A DNA stretch of 64,000 nt from Phymorhynchus buccinoides (taxonomy: Eukaryota > Mollusca > Gastropoda > Neogastropoda > Raphitomidae). Positions 23,079 through 33,041 of the stretch are shown one piece after another. The notes under the pieces are model-generated. The model ran no database searches, had not been told where the DNA came from, and saw only the letters and a list, made by a program, of their open reading frames with translations. A program made the translations under genes and the position numbers. The stretch lies in assembly GCA_017654935.2 (NCBI GenBank), contig CM065695.1:36733756-36797755 (forward strand), in the 5' to 3' direction. Position 1 is the stretch's first letter. The number at the start of each line of letters is the position of its first letter.

Positions 23079-23351
23079 AACCGTAAATATTTCGTATTAT
23101 ATTATTCTTTATCGTATACACCCAACCAAACTTCCTAGCGTGCTACAAGTTGGAAAATTCATCATTAAAACAATTCACCTTAAAACAAATACTGAGTTGT
23201 GCACGCAGATAACGTAGAAAATGGCTCAACGTAAAAAGGAGATAGGAGTGGAGATAACGAGAACGAGAAGAAGAGAGTTTAATATCGTGTGTGAAGCTAA
23301 AGGCCGTATAGGACTATTTACTTTAGCGAAAGAAAGTTTGCTAATCAACTG

Positions 23352-23387
23352 AATTTTCACTGAACATTAATATTGTCAGTGAAAATT
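23352..23387. repeat. 12-bp perfect inverted repeat (hairpin)
   Basis: Arms AATTTTCACTGA and TCAGTGAAAATT around a 12-base AT-rich loop. Identical at 41442-41477. Confidence 0.85.
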
Positions 23388-23762
23388 AGAAGGAAACCCA
23401 CAACCACTGTCTTTGGACCAAGTTGAATGGTCCGATACAGCCTGAACGAGCACAAAATAGTGTCCATTCTTTTCAAGTGTCTTGTTGACCCATTTAACAA
23501 ATCAAAGCTTTTAACATATTTCAGATTGTCACATTTCTATATGGCATAGAACGGGTGAAAAAGGGAAAATATCCATACTTTGACAAGTTTGGATTTCAAC
23601 TGAGCTTTGAAATAAGCAGGAGGCAATAGAAAGGGTTCGGCTGCATCCCCTTTTATTGCCAACCTTGAAATATACTTCAACACTAAAATCGCGGGTGGGA
23701 AGGCAGTAACGATATTTTTCACCCATTCTATATATACCAATCTGACAATAAAAGAACATTAA

Positions 23763-23999
23763 CCCTTTCACCGCCAAAGTCGCATTTTAGCACCACAGTG
23801 ATTCAACACCTATGTGACTAAAAGGCATCAAATTGGGGTCTATTATCCAAAGACCCCATTGTCTTAGTTTTGGGAAGTAAGGGTAGACTTATTTTATACA
23901 TGTCACAGAAGAATCCCCAATACTGCAGATGGATTTTGTTCTCTACCCAGGTAAATTTAATGGGAATTTTTGCCTGAAATATGGCTGGCGGTGAAAGGG
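23763..23999. mobile_element. piggyBac-like MITE (copy A, shared site)
   Basis: TIRs CCCTTTCACCGCCA / TGGCGGTGAAAGGG flanked by TTAA (23759-23762 and 24000-24003). It is the same family as 16568-16807 but present in both segments (B: 41853-42090), so it is an older insertion. Confidence 0.9.
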
Positions 24000-24069
24000 T
24001 TAAACAAATATTTTGAAAGTGCATTTTTACATGGGTCCTAATGTTATGCATATTATCAAACATTATGCA

Positions 24070-24104
24070 AGGTTCCGCAATTCGTTAGAATGATTGCGGA
24101 ACCT
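24070..24104. repeat. 12-bp perfect inverted repeat (hairpin)
   Basis: Arms AGGTTCCGCAAT and ATTGCGGAACCT around an 11-base loop. Also in copy B near 42161-42195. Confidence 0.85.
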
Positions 24105-24374
24105 AACAGAACGTATGCGAGATAGAGACAGACAAACAGGCCTGTAAACAGGCTGCATCACACAATCACAATTCATTTGTTAATGTGGGAGAAAATGCAC
24201 AACATTCAAATGCTAAAAAGAAAAATCCACACTTTCGTAACGTATTAAACCCGTATAGGTTTCTTATAAATAGCAAGTGTTGTAAGGCACTTTGAATGTA
24301 GCAACAAACAACGGAGATGACGAAGTACCGATTGTTATATCATTCGTGACTAACACGATGATAAGTAAGCTTAG

Positions 24375-24667
24375 TCACGGTGACGGCGCACGGCGACGAC
24401 GATGACGGCGATGACGATGACGGCGACGACGACGAAGAGACGACAACGACGATGAAATATTGTCATTTCGTTGATGAGGACGACGATTTCCACGATGATG
24501 ATACCGTCGACGAAGATAGCGACGACGACGACGACGACTACGAGAGCGACCATAAAGACAGGCGAAACGAAGACGTCGATGATGAAGATGATGATGAAGC
24601 CGACGATGATGATACAAAGACGAGATTGATGATGCCGAGGAAGATAACGTTGACGGCGACAAGATGA
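24375..24667 (+). repeat. (GAC/GAT)n trinucleotide-rich block, possible Asp-rich reading frame
   Basis: About 290 bp of GAC, GAT and CGA triplets. On the plus strand one frame stays open for 95 codons and is more than 40% Asp/Glu; it has no ATG at its start (opens with GTG), the first ATG being at the MKYCHFVDEDDDF stretch. On the minus strand two frames are open, one Ser/Arg/His-rich. Between copies A and B the plus frame shows one in-frame 3-bp indel, two synonymous changes and one replacement, whereas both minus frames take replacements. This is weak evidence for coding; a plain triplet repeat is equally likely. Confidence 0.6.
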
Positions 24668-25226
24668 AGTTGACTGTAAAGGCGATGACAACTGACTGTT
24701 CTGGTTTTCGTTGTTGACGCCAGGATGACAACACAGCGGCGTTGATTTCCATCGATGAGGCGACAAGAAATGTCGGGGTGTAGGAGGGCGTAGAAGACGC
24801 GTGAATGCGCTGAAAACCCTCTTCATTTTGGCAAGGCAATGCGTAAACACCAAAAAGCCTCCTTTCTGCAAAAGAAAGAAAGAAAAAAGCTTAATGACAA
24901 ATCTGGTACACATTAAATATGGCAAAATACACATTTTTGTCTGCTAGAGAATATAATCTAATATGATGGAAAAGCAACCTGGCTTGCTTTTATCTCCCTT
25001 AGTCTTAAATGTGGATTAACAGTAAGCATCGGCCATTGTTTTTTTAATAAATTATCCGAACTTTAAATAGCAAAATAATAAAGATTAAAGCAGGAAGAAA
25101 AACACTTTTTATTTTGTTTAACTGCAGCAGAAGATAAAGTGATCGCTTTGACAAAATGTGTCATCATCATCATCATCATCATTATCACCATCACCATTCT
25201 ATATCAACTGTATATAACATGCATAC

Positions 25227-25418
25227 CCATGAAGGTGAATCGGCCAACATCCGCAACATCGACGAGCAGATGAGCATCAGTCAGTGCAAATGAACACTGA
25301 TGTGTACCCAGTAGAGATGAAACCCCGTGGACCGTAGATGACCGGACGTCAAGGTTTGACAGGTCAGCGAGCCTGTGGACAGTGGTCATCATGGCGGAGT
25401 ACCTCCGTTCCCTGACAT
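25227..25418 (-). CDS. Candidate internal exon of an unknown gene (copy A)
   Basis: On the minus strand a pyrimidine stretch ending CCCCTTAGTGTGCAG precedes an open frame beginning VRERRYSAMMTTVHRLADL, through NLDVRSSTVHGVSSLLGTHQ, to LLVDVADVGRFTFM, followed by the splice donor G|GTATGC. The exon would be 192 bp with phase 1 at both ends. In copy B it differs at two positions, both synonymous third-codon changes (ACT/ACG and CTG/CTC), while flanking sequence has indels. The helical Leu/Val pattern resembles the REJ-GAIN-like region of polycystin-1 family proteins only loosely; I do not assign a function. A further acceptor on the same strand (TTTCTTTTGCAG, exon start 24865) could lead the next exon, but an 11-bp indel between the copies soon breaks that frame. 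Confidence 0.4.
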
Positions 25419-25481
25419 CTGCACACTAAGGGGAAAACAAACCACGTATTAATGTATGGTAGGCATAAACATGTATATATA

Positions 25482-25894
25482 TCGTGCCGAATCTGTGTAA
25501 TTGCCGATTCCGCGGAATCGGCAGTAATTTTGCCTATTCCGCGTAATCGGTAAATCATTGCCTATTTGCATGTATTAAGCAACGTTTTGCCGAATCTGTG
25601 TTAAGGGTGTTTTTTCTTGCCTATTTCACGGAATAGGCAGCCGATTACGCGGAATGGGCAGCCGATTACGAAGAATCGGCAATTTGGCCTATTCCGCGTA
25701 TTCGGCAAGTTTGGAATGACTAAATATCCCATAATAAAACCTGTCTGTCATTCTCTCTTATCAGTGTTTGTGATGTAAAATGATCGTCGTTTCACAGAAG
25801 CGGCAAATCGTTGCTTAAGACGTGAAATAGGCAACGATTTGCCGATTACGCAGAATAGGCAAAATGACTGCAGATTCCACGGATTCGGCACGAC
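25482..25894. mobile_element. MITE built of iterated 22-bp palindromes (copy A)
   Basis: Left end TCGTGCCGAATCTGTG and right end CACGGATTCGGCACGA give TIRs that extend inward for over 70 bp. Within the element a motif TGCCGATT-CGCG-AATCGGCA and its TGCCTATT variant recur about eight times, each nearly self-complementary; 25502-25523 is a perfect 22-bp palindrome. Non-coding. Copy B: 43553-43967. Confidence 0.85.
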
Positions 25895-26099
25895 ATATAC
25901 ATCGAAATGAAACGTTCATTGCGTACGCCTTTATATTACTTTTGCTTGAACAGTAGCCTAGTGGATTAGACTTGCAGAATACTCCAGACGCTGTCCTGGA
26001 GGACTTGATATATCAAATAGTTTTGTTTAGTGCGTAGATACATCGCCGCTAAAAGAGCTTTGGGTGACAACACTGCAGAAATCAACTCCATCACTACTA

Positions 26100-27735
26100 C
26101 ACTACTCACAAAAAGTTAAGGATCACTATGAGAAAACAGGTGCGCAATAAACTCCGTTCGCTCCTGTTATTTATTTCTCAGTCAAGCCAAATTGTTATGA
26201 ATTCTTGTTCAGCTGTAAGTGGGCGATGTTGTGTTAGTGGAAACATTGCACGTGATTCTCTATTACTGAGCTTGGCAGCAAAAGAAAAAGCGGAAACTTG
26301 CGAAAAAGGACCTTGTTTTGGATCGTTCTGCATGAACACATTGCACAAGCCAGATGGAAAAACCATTATGCACGTGCAAGCACTACTGTTTATGTGTGAG
26401 ATGCTCTCTTGCTTGGCTTTATAAGAAGACATACCACCAGTATTAGGCCTGATTTGACAATGCCTCCACGACGAAAATTGAGCGAGTTGGATAGGGGACG
26501 AGCTGTTGCATGGTTCCAAGATGGTGTTCCCAAGCGAGAAGTGGCCAGGCGACTTCAGGTGTCCATCTCGGTCATTGTCAGACTGATTCAACGCTTCACA
26601 GCCACTGGGAGGGTCCATGAAAGACGCAGATCTGGTCGACCGAAGAAGACAACTCCACGTGAAGATCGTCTCATTGAACGACAAGCCCTGCAGACAAGAA
26701 CAGCCTCTTCCAGCATCATTCGAAGGCAGCTGAGGGTGGCTACTAACATCAACATCAGCCAGCAGACCATACGGAACCGCCTTCATGGGTTTAACCTCCG
26801 TTCTCGTCGCCCAGCTGTACGGCCACGCTTAACTCCAGCCCATAGGGCAGCACGCCGCGCCTTCTGCAGACGTCACGTGAGGTGGACACGTCAGCAATGG
26901 TCCCAGGTCCTGTTCAGTGATGAATCACGCTTCACCCTGAACCACAACGACGGCCGACTGAGGGTCTGGAGGCGCCCAGGGGAACGCTTTATTGACGCCA
27001 CTGTCCAAGAAAAGGTGGCCTTTGGTGGAGGTTCTGTAATGGTCTGGGGGGCCTTCAGCCTTCACCACAGAACACCCTTGTATCATGTACAGGGTAACCT
27101 GACTGGCCTCCGATACCGGGATGAGATCCTTCGATCGCTGGCTGTGCCTACACTGCAGCAGATGGGACCGCCGGCTGTCTACCAGGATGACAACGCTCGC
27201 CCCCACAGGGCAAGGGTGGTCAACGACTTCCTGCAGCAGTCTGGAGTCAACAGAATGGAGTGGCCAGCATGCAGTCCCGATCTCAACCCGATTGAGAACC
27301 TCTGGGATGAGCTGGATCGCAAAGTGAGGAGCAACCACCCCCCTCCCAGGGATGCCCAGCACCTCTACCAGATGCTGCAGGCTGAGTGGCAGGCGCTTCC
27401 ACAGAGGATCTTCACCACCCTGGTCAACTCCATGAGGACTCGCTGCGCTGCGTCGAGTGCCAGAACAGCCATGGCGGATACACGCATTACTGAACTTTTG
27501 GGAGCATCAGAATGCCCTGTCTTGTGATTTCAATGACTTTGGGAAATCAAATTTCGATACGTACCCACTTTGATCAAATGTACAGACCAAACGATTGTTC
27601 GAAATTGAAGGCAATTGTGTATCGTTATCACTAAAGCATTGAATTAAATGTTGGCCAAAATTCAACGCATTGGCTTTCTTATTTGGAAAGTTATGAATTA
27701 GTTTGCAAGTGATCCTTAACTTTTTGTGGATAGCT
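26100..27735 (+). mobile_element. Complete Tc1-like transposon, present only in copy A
   Basis: Left end CACTACTCACAAAAAGTTAAG and right end, reverse complemented, AGCTATCCACAAAAAGTTAAG form TIRs of about 28 bp. TA flanks both sides (26098-26099 and 27736-27737). Copy B has the empty site CATCACTAC-TA-TATGCTTACC with its single TA at 44174-44175. The element is 1636 bp, carries one uninterrupted transposase gene and looks recently active. Confidence 0.95.
26460..27527 (+). CDS. Tc1-family DDE transposase, intact (355 aa)
   Basis: Catalyses cut-and-paste transposition of the element at 26100-27735 into TA dinucleotides and acts in the nucleus. I chose the start at MPPRRKLSELDRGRAV because Tc1 proteins begin just before the first helix-turn-helix; an upstream in-frame ATG at 26409 would add 17 unlikely residues. 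Two DNA-binding helix-turn-helix domains lie at about residues 7-48 and 70-118, joined by a basic GRPKK linker (59-63). The catalytic triad is Asp154 (LFSDESRF), Asp244 (YQDDNARPHRA) and Glu279 (SPDLNPIENLWDEL), with 34 residues between the last two, the DD34E spacing of Tc1. A VMVWGAF block sits at 193-199. There is no stop, frameshift or missing catalytic residue, and the length is normal for the family. GC content is higher than in the AT-rich flanks, as expected for an imported element. Confidence 0.96.
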   Translation: MPPRRKLSELDRGRAVAWFQDGVPKREVARRLQVSISVIVRLIQRFTATGRVHERRRSGRPKKTTPREDRLIERQALQTRTASSSIIRRQLRVATNINISQQTIRNRLHGFNLRSRRPAVRPRLTPAHRAARRAFCRRHVRWTRQQWSQVLFSDESRFTLNHNDGRLRVWRRPGERFIDATVQEKVAFGGGSVMVWGAFSLHHRTPLYHVQGNLTGLRYRDEILRSLAVPTLQQMGPPAVYQDDNARPHRARVVNDFLQQSGVNRMEWPACSPDLNPIENLWDELDRKVRSNHPPPRDAQHLYQMLQAEWQALPQRIFTTLVNSMRTRCAASSARTAMADTRITELLGASECPVL

Positions 27736-27737
27736 TA

Positions 27738-27953
27738 TATGCTTACCGCTGTTAACTGGAAACATATCTACAAAAGGCTTAAAGGCATGACGTGTTCAAC
27801 TCACGAACATATTTTCAACCTCCTCAATTCTATACCACCACTCATTTTTCTCATCACATTACTCTACACTACCAATCTTTACAAAAGAGGGAACAAACAA
27901 TAATTTACTATCATAACCTCAGTGATAGCAACACCCACAATCAGAAACGCTAA
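27738..27953. other. End of first contig, unassigned
   Basis: Homology to copy B continues to 27846 (CCACCACTCAT); the last 107 bp before the gap have no counterpart in B, where a 41-bp minisatellite begins instead. Confidence 0.6.
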
Positions 27954-28453
27954 NNNNNNNNNNNNNNNNNNNNNNNNNNNNNNNNNNNNNNNNNNNNNNN
28001 NNNNNNNNNNNNNNNNNNNNNNNNNNNNNNNNNNNNNNNNNNNNNNNNNNNNNNNNNNNNNNNNNNNNNNNNNNNNNNNNNNNNNNNNNNNNNNNNNNNN
28101 NNNNNNNNNNNNNNNNNNNNNNNNNNNNNNNNNNNNNNNNNNNNNNNNNNNNNNNNNNNNNNNNNNNNNNNNNNNNNNNNNNNNNNNNNNNNNNNNNNNN
28201 NNNNNNNNNNNNNNNNNNNNNNNNNNNNNNNNNNNNNNNNNNNNNNNNNNNNNNNNNNNNNNNNNNNNNNNNNNNNNNNNNNNNNNNNNNNNNNNNNNNN
28301 NNNNNNNNNNNNNNNNNNNNNNNNNNNNNNNNNNNNNNNNNNNNNNNNNNNNNNNNNNNNNNNNNNNNNNNNNNNNNNNNNNNNNNNNNNNNNNNNNNNN
28401 NNNNNNNNNNNNNNNNNNNNNNNNNNNNNNNNNNNNNNNNNNNNNNNNNNNNN
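27954..28453. other. Assembly gap, 500 N
   Basis: Exactly 500 N, the same length as the second gap, so it is a scaffolding placeholder of unknown true size. Apparent reading frames across it are artefacts. Confidence 0.99.
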
Positions 28454-28562
28454 TATCCGCCATACAAGCAAACCAAAAGGCAGTACGACATATCACATTT
28501 CCCATTGAGGACTACAGCCCGTAAAGTCAAGCAGTGTTAAACCCACAGCCGGCATATATAAA

Positions 28563-28713
28563 GTGTTCACACGATGCGATTAATTCTGATCGCTTCTCGG
28601 CCTTTTGGCTAAGACAGTGATTCGGGAACATAATTTTTTGTTTATACCCTGGTTGGTTTGTTCAGCCCGTCGTACATGGCGAAAGCCGATACGCGACGTT
28701 AAACTGAACTTCC
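28563..28713 (+). mobile_element. U2-snRNA-headed SINE-like element (copy B, allelic)
   Basis: Same insertion as 12061-12210; the U2-identical 26 bases are at 28589-28614. Confidence 0.8.
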
Positions 28714-28748
28714 GATAGTCGTCATCGCATTATACTACTAGTTAGGCC

Positions 28749-28962
28749 CTACATTACTTGTGGCGGTACCATAGCCGATGAAGTTTAACCGAGGCGTGGT
28801 TACTGCTACACCTATCTGTATTGCTAAAAAATCGGGACTTTACTGGTGTTGCACTGCCTCCGGGCATTGCCTCCAGTATTGTTCCCACCATCTTTGTATT
28901 TACAAATGTCCCATATGTGTCTATGACCGAGAGGACGTAAAACACCATTTTTCATTCTTCGC
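28749..28962 (+). repeat. Dispersed repeat R2 (copy B)
   Basis: Counterpart of 12246-12470, nearly identical. Confidence 0.85.
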
Positions 28963-29204
28963 GCGCCGTCATTCTCCACTTAGCTGGCGAGAGAGACGGT
29001 TCAACCGTTCTTTCCCCCCTGTTGCTCGAGCCACTGTGAGTCAGAACTTCGCAGCGACTAGGCTAGCAGTCTACACCCGATCCATGGGATCGGTAGTTTT
29101 CCCTTTAAGAGCGTCAGCCCTGCCGCTTAATTTACCACTCCCAGCTTTAAAAAAAAAATCGTAAAAAAAAAACACAAACAGGCAATATTAAAGTTAGTTA
29201 GTCT

Positions 29205-29690
29205 GTTATAGTCCCGTCAACAGCTACGGTTATCTCAGGACTGTCGTCGCATAACAAATCCGACCACGTATAACAAAACACACATCAATGATTCTTAACG
29301 TCCAAAAACCTGAGAAAAAACACGGTCCCGTCAACAGCTATGGTTATCTCAGGACTGTCAACGCGTAAAGTTCGACCACGTATAGCAAAACACACATCAA
29401 TGATTCTTAGAAACCATGTTTAAAAAACAACAACAGCAATTCACGACATGGCATCTTCATCATTGTACCATATAGCTCATAGTTTCAGACAGTGCTGGAA
29501 ACGTTGAGCCACTCTACTCTACTTATCGGATCCAGGTTTTTAAAAACAAAACAGTAAAAAAAAGATAACAAACACATCCTAGTAAACAAAATATATAAAA
29601 AAGGCCATATAAGCAAATATGCACTGCAGAATGGGCAACATGTGCCCACTCAAGTGCGTAAGGTCTCACGCGTGAAAGCCAGTAAACAAT
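29205..29690 (+). repeat. Dispersed repeat R1 with a partial internal duplication (copy B)
   Basis: The first 100 bp of R1 (GTCCCGTCAACAGCTA...CACATCAATGATTCTTA) occur twice in tandem, at 29211-29300 and 29324-29408; copy A has them once. Confidence 0.85.
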
Positions 29691-29919
29691 AATAAAAACA
29701 ACAACCTGGCATATCATAAATTGATGAGGATGGAGAGAATGAAACATAGGGGTAGTATAAAGCTCCCCTACAAGGTAATATTAAAGTTACTTATTTTTTA
29801 ACAATAATAAATAACGCTTCTATAGCGCTCTTCGACGATAAAAAATCATCCTCAGAGCGCTTTACAATAAAAAATATTACGAGAGAAAACAATCAAGAAG
29901 AAGAACTATTACAAAACAA

Positions 29920-30904
29920 GGGCGTCGCCGAGCGGCAGACATGTCCGTCACCAGCAATGCCACGCACTTGCGACACCCCGTAGAGTGTCACATCCTGACA
30001 CAAAATTGGAAGGGATTCTGTCTTCTAGTTCACGAGATACAGCTTGAAGAAGAAACATATAGCGCAAAGAAGGAAATTTCGGTTTTCAAGGTCACACTTC
30101 AAGGTCAAGGTCAGCATGGTGATAATTTATGCTCGGATGTTTTCTTCTCTAGGGCATACAGTACCACACACAATCTGAAGCGCTTCTGTCAAGTACCAAT
30201 GTGGAAAATATGGCTTAAAACCCAATGTGTAGACCTCTACCACTTTCAAGGCCTACGGATCGCCCGGACCGTGACCTTGACCTTGATCGGTATGCCACCA
30301 TCAGAACGGGCATAAGCCAAAGTACCTTCATGCCAAATTTGAATACTAACACTAACGGTGTGGGAGTTATGGCCCCTGAAAGATTTTCGGTTTTCAAGGT
30401 CGTAGGCCAAGGTCAAGGTCACGACGGCAATAATTATGGTTTGCGCGGATGCCTTCCTCTCATGGTGACACACCAGCACACACAATTCGACGTGATTCTG
30501 TCAACCCGTTCGAAAGATATCCTTGGGACAGACAGGAGAAAAAAATGACCCTCCGATTTTCAGGCTCCAGCGATCTTTTTGACCTTGACCTTGACTGGTA
30601 TGCCATCATCAGAACGGGCATAAGCCAAACCACCTTCATACCAAGTTTCAACATCCTATGTTGATCGGTGCCCGAGATATGGCTAAAAATAGATTTTCGG
30701 TTTTCAAGGTCGTACGTCAAGGTCAAGATCACGACGGCAAAATGGTTTGCGCCGATCTCTTCCTATTAAGGAGGCACACCTTCACACAAAATTTGACGCG
30801 AGTCGGTCAAGCGGTTCGGGAGATATCCTTGGGACAGTCCAAAAAAAAAAAAAAAAAAAAAATACAAACCAGCCCATCGCAATAGTCCGTCTTGGTGACG
30901 GACT
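29920..30904. mobile_element. 985-bp element with repeated AGGTCA motifs, present only in copy B
   Basis: Flanked by the 5-bp direct repeat AACAA (29915-29919 and 30905-30909); copy A has a single AACAA at 13798-13802. It holds about two and a half monomers of roughly 307 bp, each starting near TTTTCGGTTTTCAAGGTC (30079, 30384 and 30688). Each monomer carries CAAGGTCAAGGTCA at its start, and the first two carry its inverse TGACCTTGACCTTGA about 172 bp later. A run of about 23 A lies at 30841-30863. Near the ends, GTCCGTCACC (29943) and GGTGACGGAC (30894) are inverted, and the 3' end can form a hairpin GTCCGTC/GACGGAC. No coding capacity; the class is unknown. Confidence 0.85.
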
Positions 30905-31194
30905 AACAATATGAAGAAAAAAAAAGCTCACACCGTTCATCCCACCCACCCCTTTCACATACACATTATAGACACCACTTCAAAACAAATCATGCACAAA
31001 TGCACAATAATTATATAACCGAAAATAAGAAAGGCCAGTTAGGCTAATATGCACTGCAAAATGGAATGCCCATCCAGTTGCATGAATTCTCGCGCTTTCA
31101 AGACCGCCAGTCCGCAACAAAAAACAACCAGGCTGGCATGTCATGACTGCACACGGAAAAACGGGTGTACAACAGAATTTAAGAGCAAAGGCAG

Positions 31195-31412
31195 GAGAGT
31201 GGACCAAGACACCCATACATACACCTGTATCGCTACAAATTCGGGACTTTCCTGGAGTTGCACTGCCTCCGGGCAATGCCTCCAGGATCGTTCCCACCAT
31301 CTTTATGTCGACTAATGTCCCATATGTGTCTGTTTCAGACCGGAGGACGCTAAACGGATTTTCATCGTCGAGTGGACCAAGACGCGGAAAACCTCGTGCA
31401 CGTATACATAAA
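31195..31412 (+). repeat. Dispersed repeat R2 (variant, copy B)
   Basis: Counterpart of 14095-14290. Confidence 0.8.
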
Positions 31413-32295
31413 TAAGTAAAACAAGGAAACATAAGCGCATGGGGTTCCGTGCGGAAACTCGAGCGCTTAATTGTTCCTTTTTTTCTACTTATTTACGGAT
31501 AAGTACATGAGGTTTCCGCGTCTAATGTGCATGCGCCCTAAGGCAGATAAAAGCGATGTCAGAAAGCACAAGGAAGAGGAAAGGCACAGAGGTAAAGAGA
31601 GTGACAGAGCGGAGGAAGATACAACCACAGAATTTCCAGAAGATGGGGGAACTAACTATCTCTACCCCCATTTCCGTGTTATCCAGCCTAAGATGCTGCC
31701 CGCCTCCTGCGACGAGGACGAACGGATGGAGTTTAGGAGGCCACAGATAGGGAACAGCTCAGACCATAATAATAGGCTAATTAATACACACTGCAGAATA
31801 GAAACACGAGCTCGTTTGAATAGTAGACAACTTTTACCATCTAATCGACGGATCAGAAATCAAACCTATTAGTTGGAAAGAGACCTATAGGGATTAAACC
31901 AGATAAAATGTATGGAAGCAATAGGTAATGTCAATCAAAGTAAAGACGTCACGAAATGGATGAATGCATTGAATTATTGACAAACTGGACGTTTTGTTCC
32001 AATCCAAGTTATCTTAGAGGACACTGCGCTGCAACATGTACATTGTAGTGAATTAGCTTCACCCCAGGGACACACGAAACAACCAACAGTAGTGTATGCC
32101 ACAACTGGTTGGCATAGCCACTGACTCCACAATGCAAACGGTTTTGACAATTACACGTTCAAGAACTAAAAAAAAAGTTACATCATTTAAAAAACAACGA
32201 AGAAGCAAAATCCTTCAGACAACACAAATTATAATACAACACATTTCAGTTTCAACTCATTACGTACTTAATTACAGTCACGCTCGTACACACAT

Positions 32296-32448
32296 TTAAT
32301 GTTCAATATTAATTATGATCGCTTCTCGGCCTTTTGGCTAAGAGTGATTCAGGAACATAAATTTTTCTTTATACCCTGGTTGGTTTGTTCAGCCCGTCGT
32401 AGCCTACATGGCGAAAGCCGATACGCGACGTTAAACTGATCTTCCATC
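32296..32448 (+). mobile_element. U2-snRNA-headed SINE-like insertion, copy B only, with 11-bp target duplication
   Basis: CGTACACACAT flanks the insert on both sides (32285-32295 and 32449-32459) and occurs once in copy A (15525-15535), which is the empty site. The insert is 153 bp: a 22-bp leader, the U2 5' end (32318-32343), then the body GATTCAGGAACATAAA through CGCGACGTTAAACTGATC. A target duplication of this size with no inverted repeats points to LINE-mediated retrotransposition. No long A-tail is present. Confidence 0.9.
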
Positions 32449-32858
32449 CGTACACACATGGACATCAGAGCCTGTGTATCCATGGACATACTGTAAAACA
32501 AAGCTGAACACAAATTTGACGAAACTGGACCTTGGTCACTTATCTATTCCTTCTGCTCCGGCTACTGTCGAAGATGGTCAAATCAAACAGTGCAATGAAT
32601 AACAACAGCATATGTGTAAGACACACACATATCATAAAAAACATACAGGGTGCACCGAACACTGAAGTACAGACAACTATCACCAGCTCACTAAACAGTC
32701 CTGAAGAGAGGGCAATCGTCTAGTATAATTATTGTCAGCCATACATTTGTAACATTTTCAGGAGCGCACATACTAGAAATAGCACGCAAAAAGGGCGCGT
32801 AAGCCCACCACAGCTGGTAAGATGATACAGGGTATGAATGGTCAACCTAGCTCGCCAA

Positions 32859-33041
32859 TTTGACCGCCAGGTGGCAACCAACTCAATAGGGGCTTATCTC
32901 GTGATATCTTTAGTTGGGGGTAGAGAAAGAGAGGGAGAGAGAGAGAGGGAGGGACTCCTCTCCTTCTCTCTCTCTTGATCCCCAACTAAGAATATAGAGA
33001 GGATTAGCCCCACTCGAGCGTTATGCCACCTGGCGGTCAAA
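32859..33041. mobile_element. MITE with 18-bp perfect TIR (copy B)
   Basis: Counterpart of 15968-16146; the central GA tract differs in length. Confidence 0.85.

Larger units (their letters stand above)
11950..27846 (+). other. Duplicated segment, copy A
   Basis: Collinear with 28454-44288 from its first to its last base, with substitutions every few tens to hundreds of bases and a limited set of clean insertions. Copy B begins exactly at the end of the 500-N gap. The pair probably represents two haplotypes of one locus placed in series rather than a genomic duplication (inference; see findings). Confidence 0.93.

Noticed and set aside
23529..23777. 82-codon minus-strand frame, also at 41619-41867
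   Set aside because: Conserved because the whole segment is duplicated; no domain or splice context, and it overlaps the end of a MITE.
24371..24934. 187- and 154-codon Ser/Arg- or Ile/Val-rich minus-strand proteins
   Set aside because: Antisense translations of the GAC/GAT repeat; copies A and B differ by an 11-bp frameshifting indel and several replacements in these frames.
26178..27362. Minus-strand open frames of 202 and 145 codons
   Set aside because: Shadows of the Tc1 transposase reading frame.
27879..28530. Open frames of about 200 codons across the N gap (and at 60023-60741)
   Set aside because: They consist almost wholly of unknown bases.
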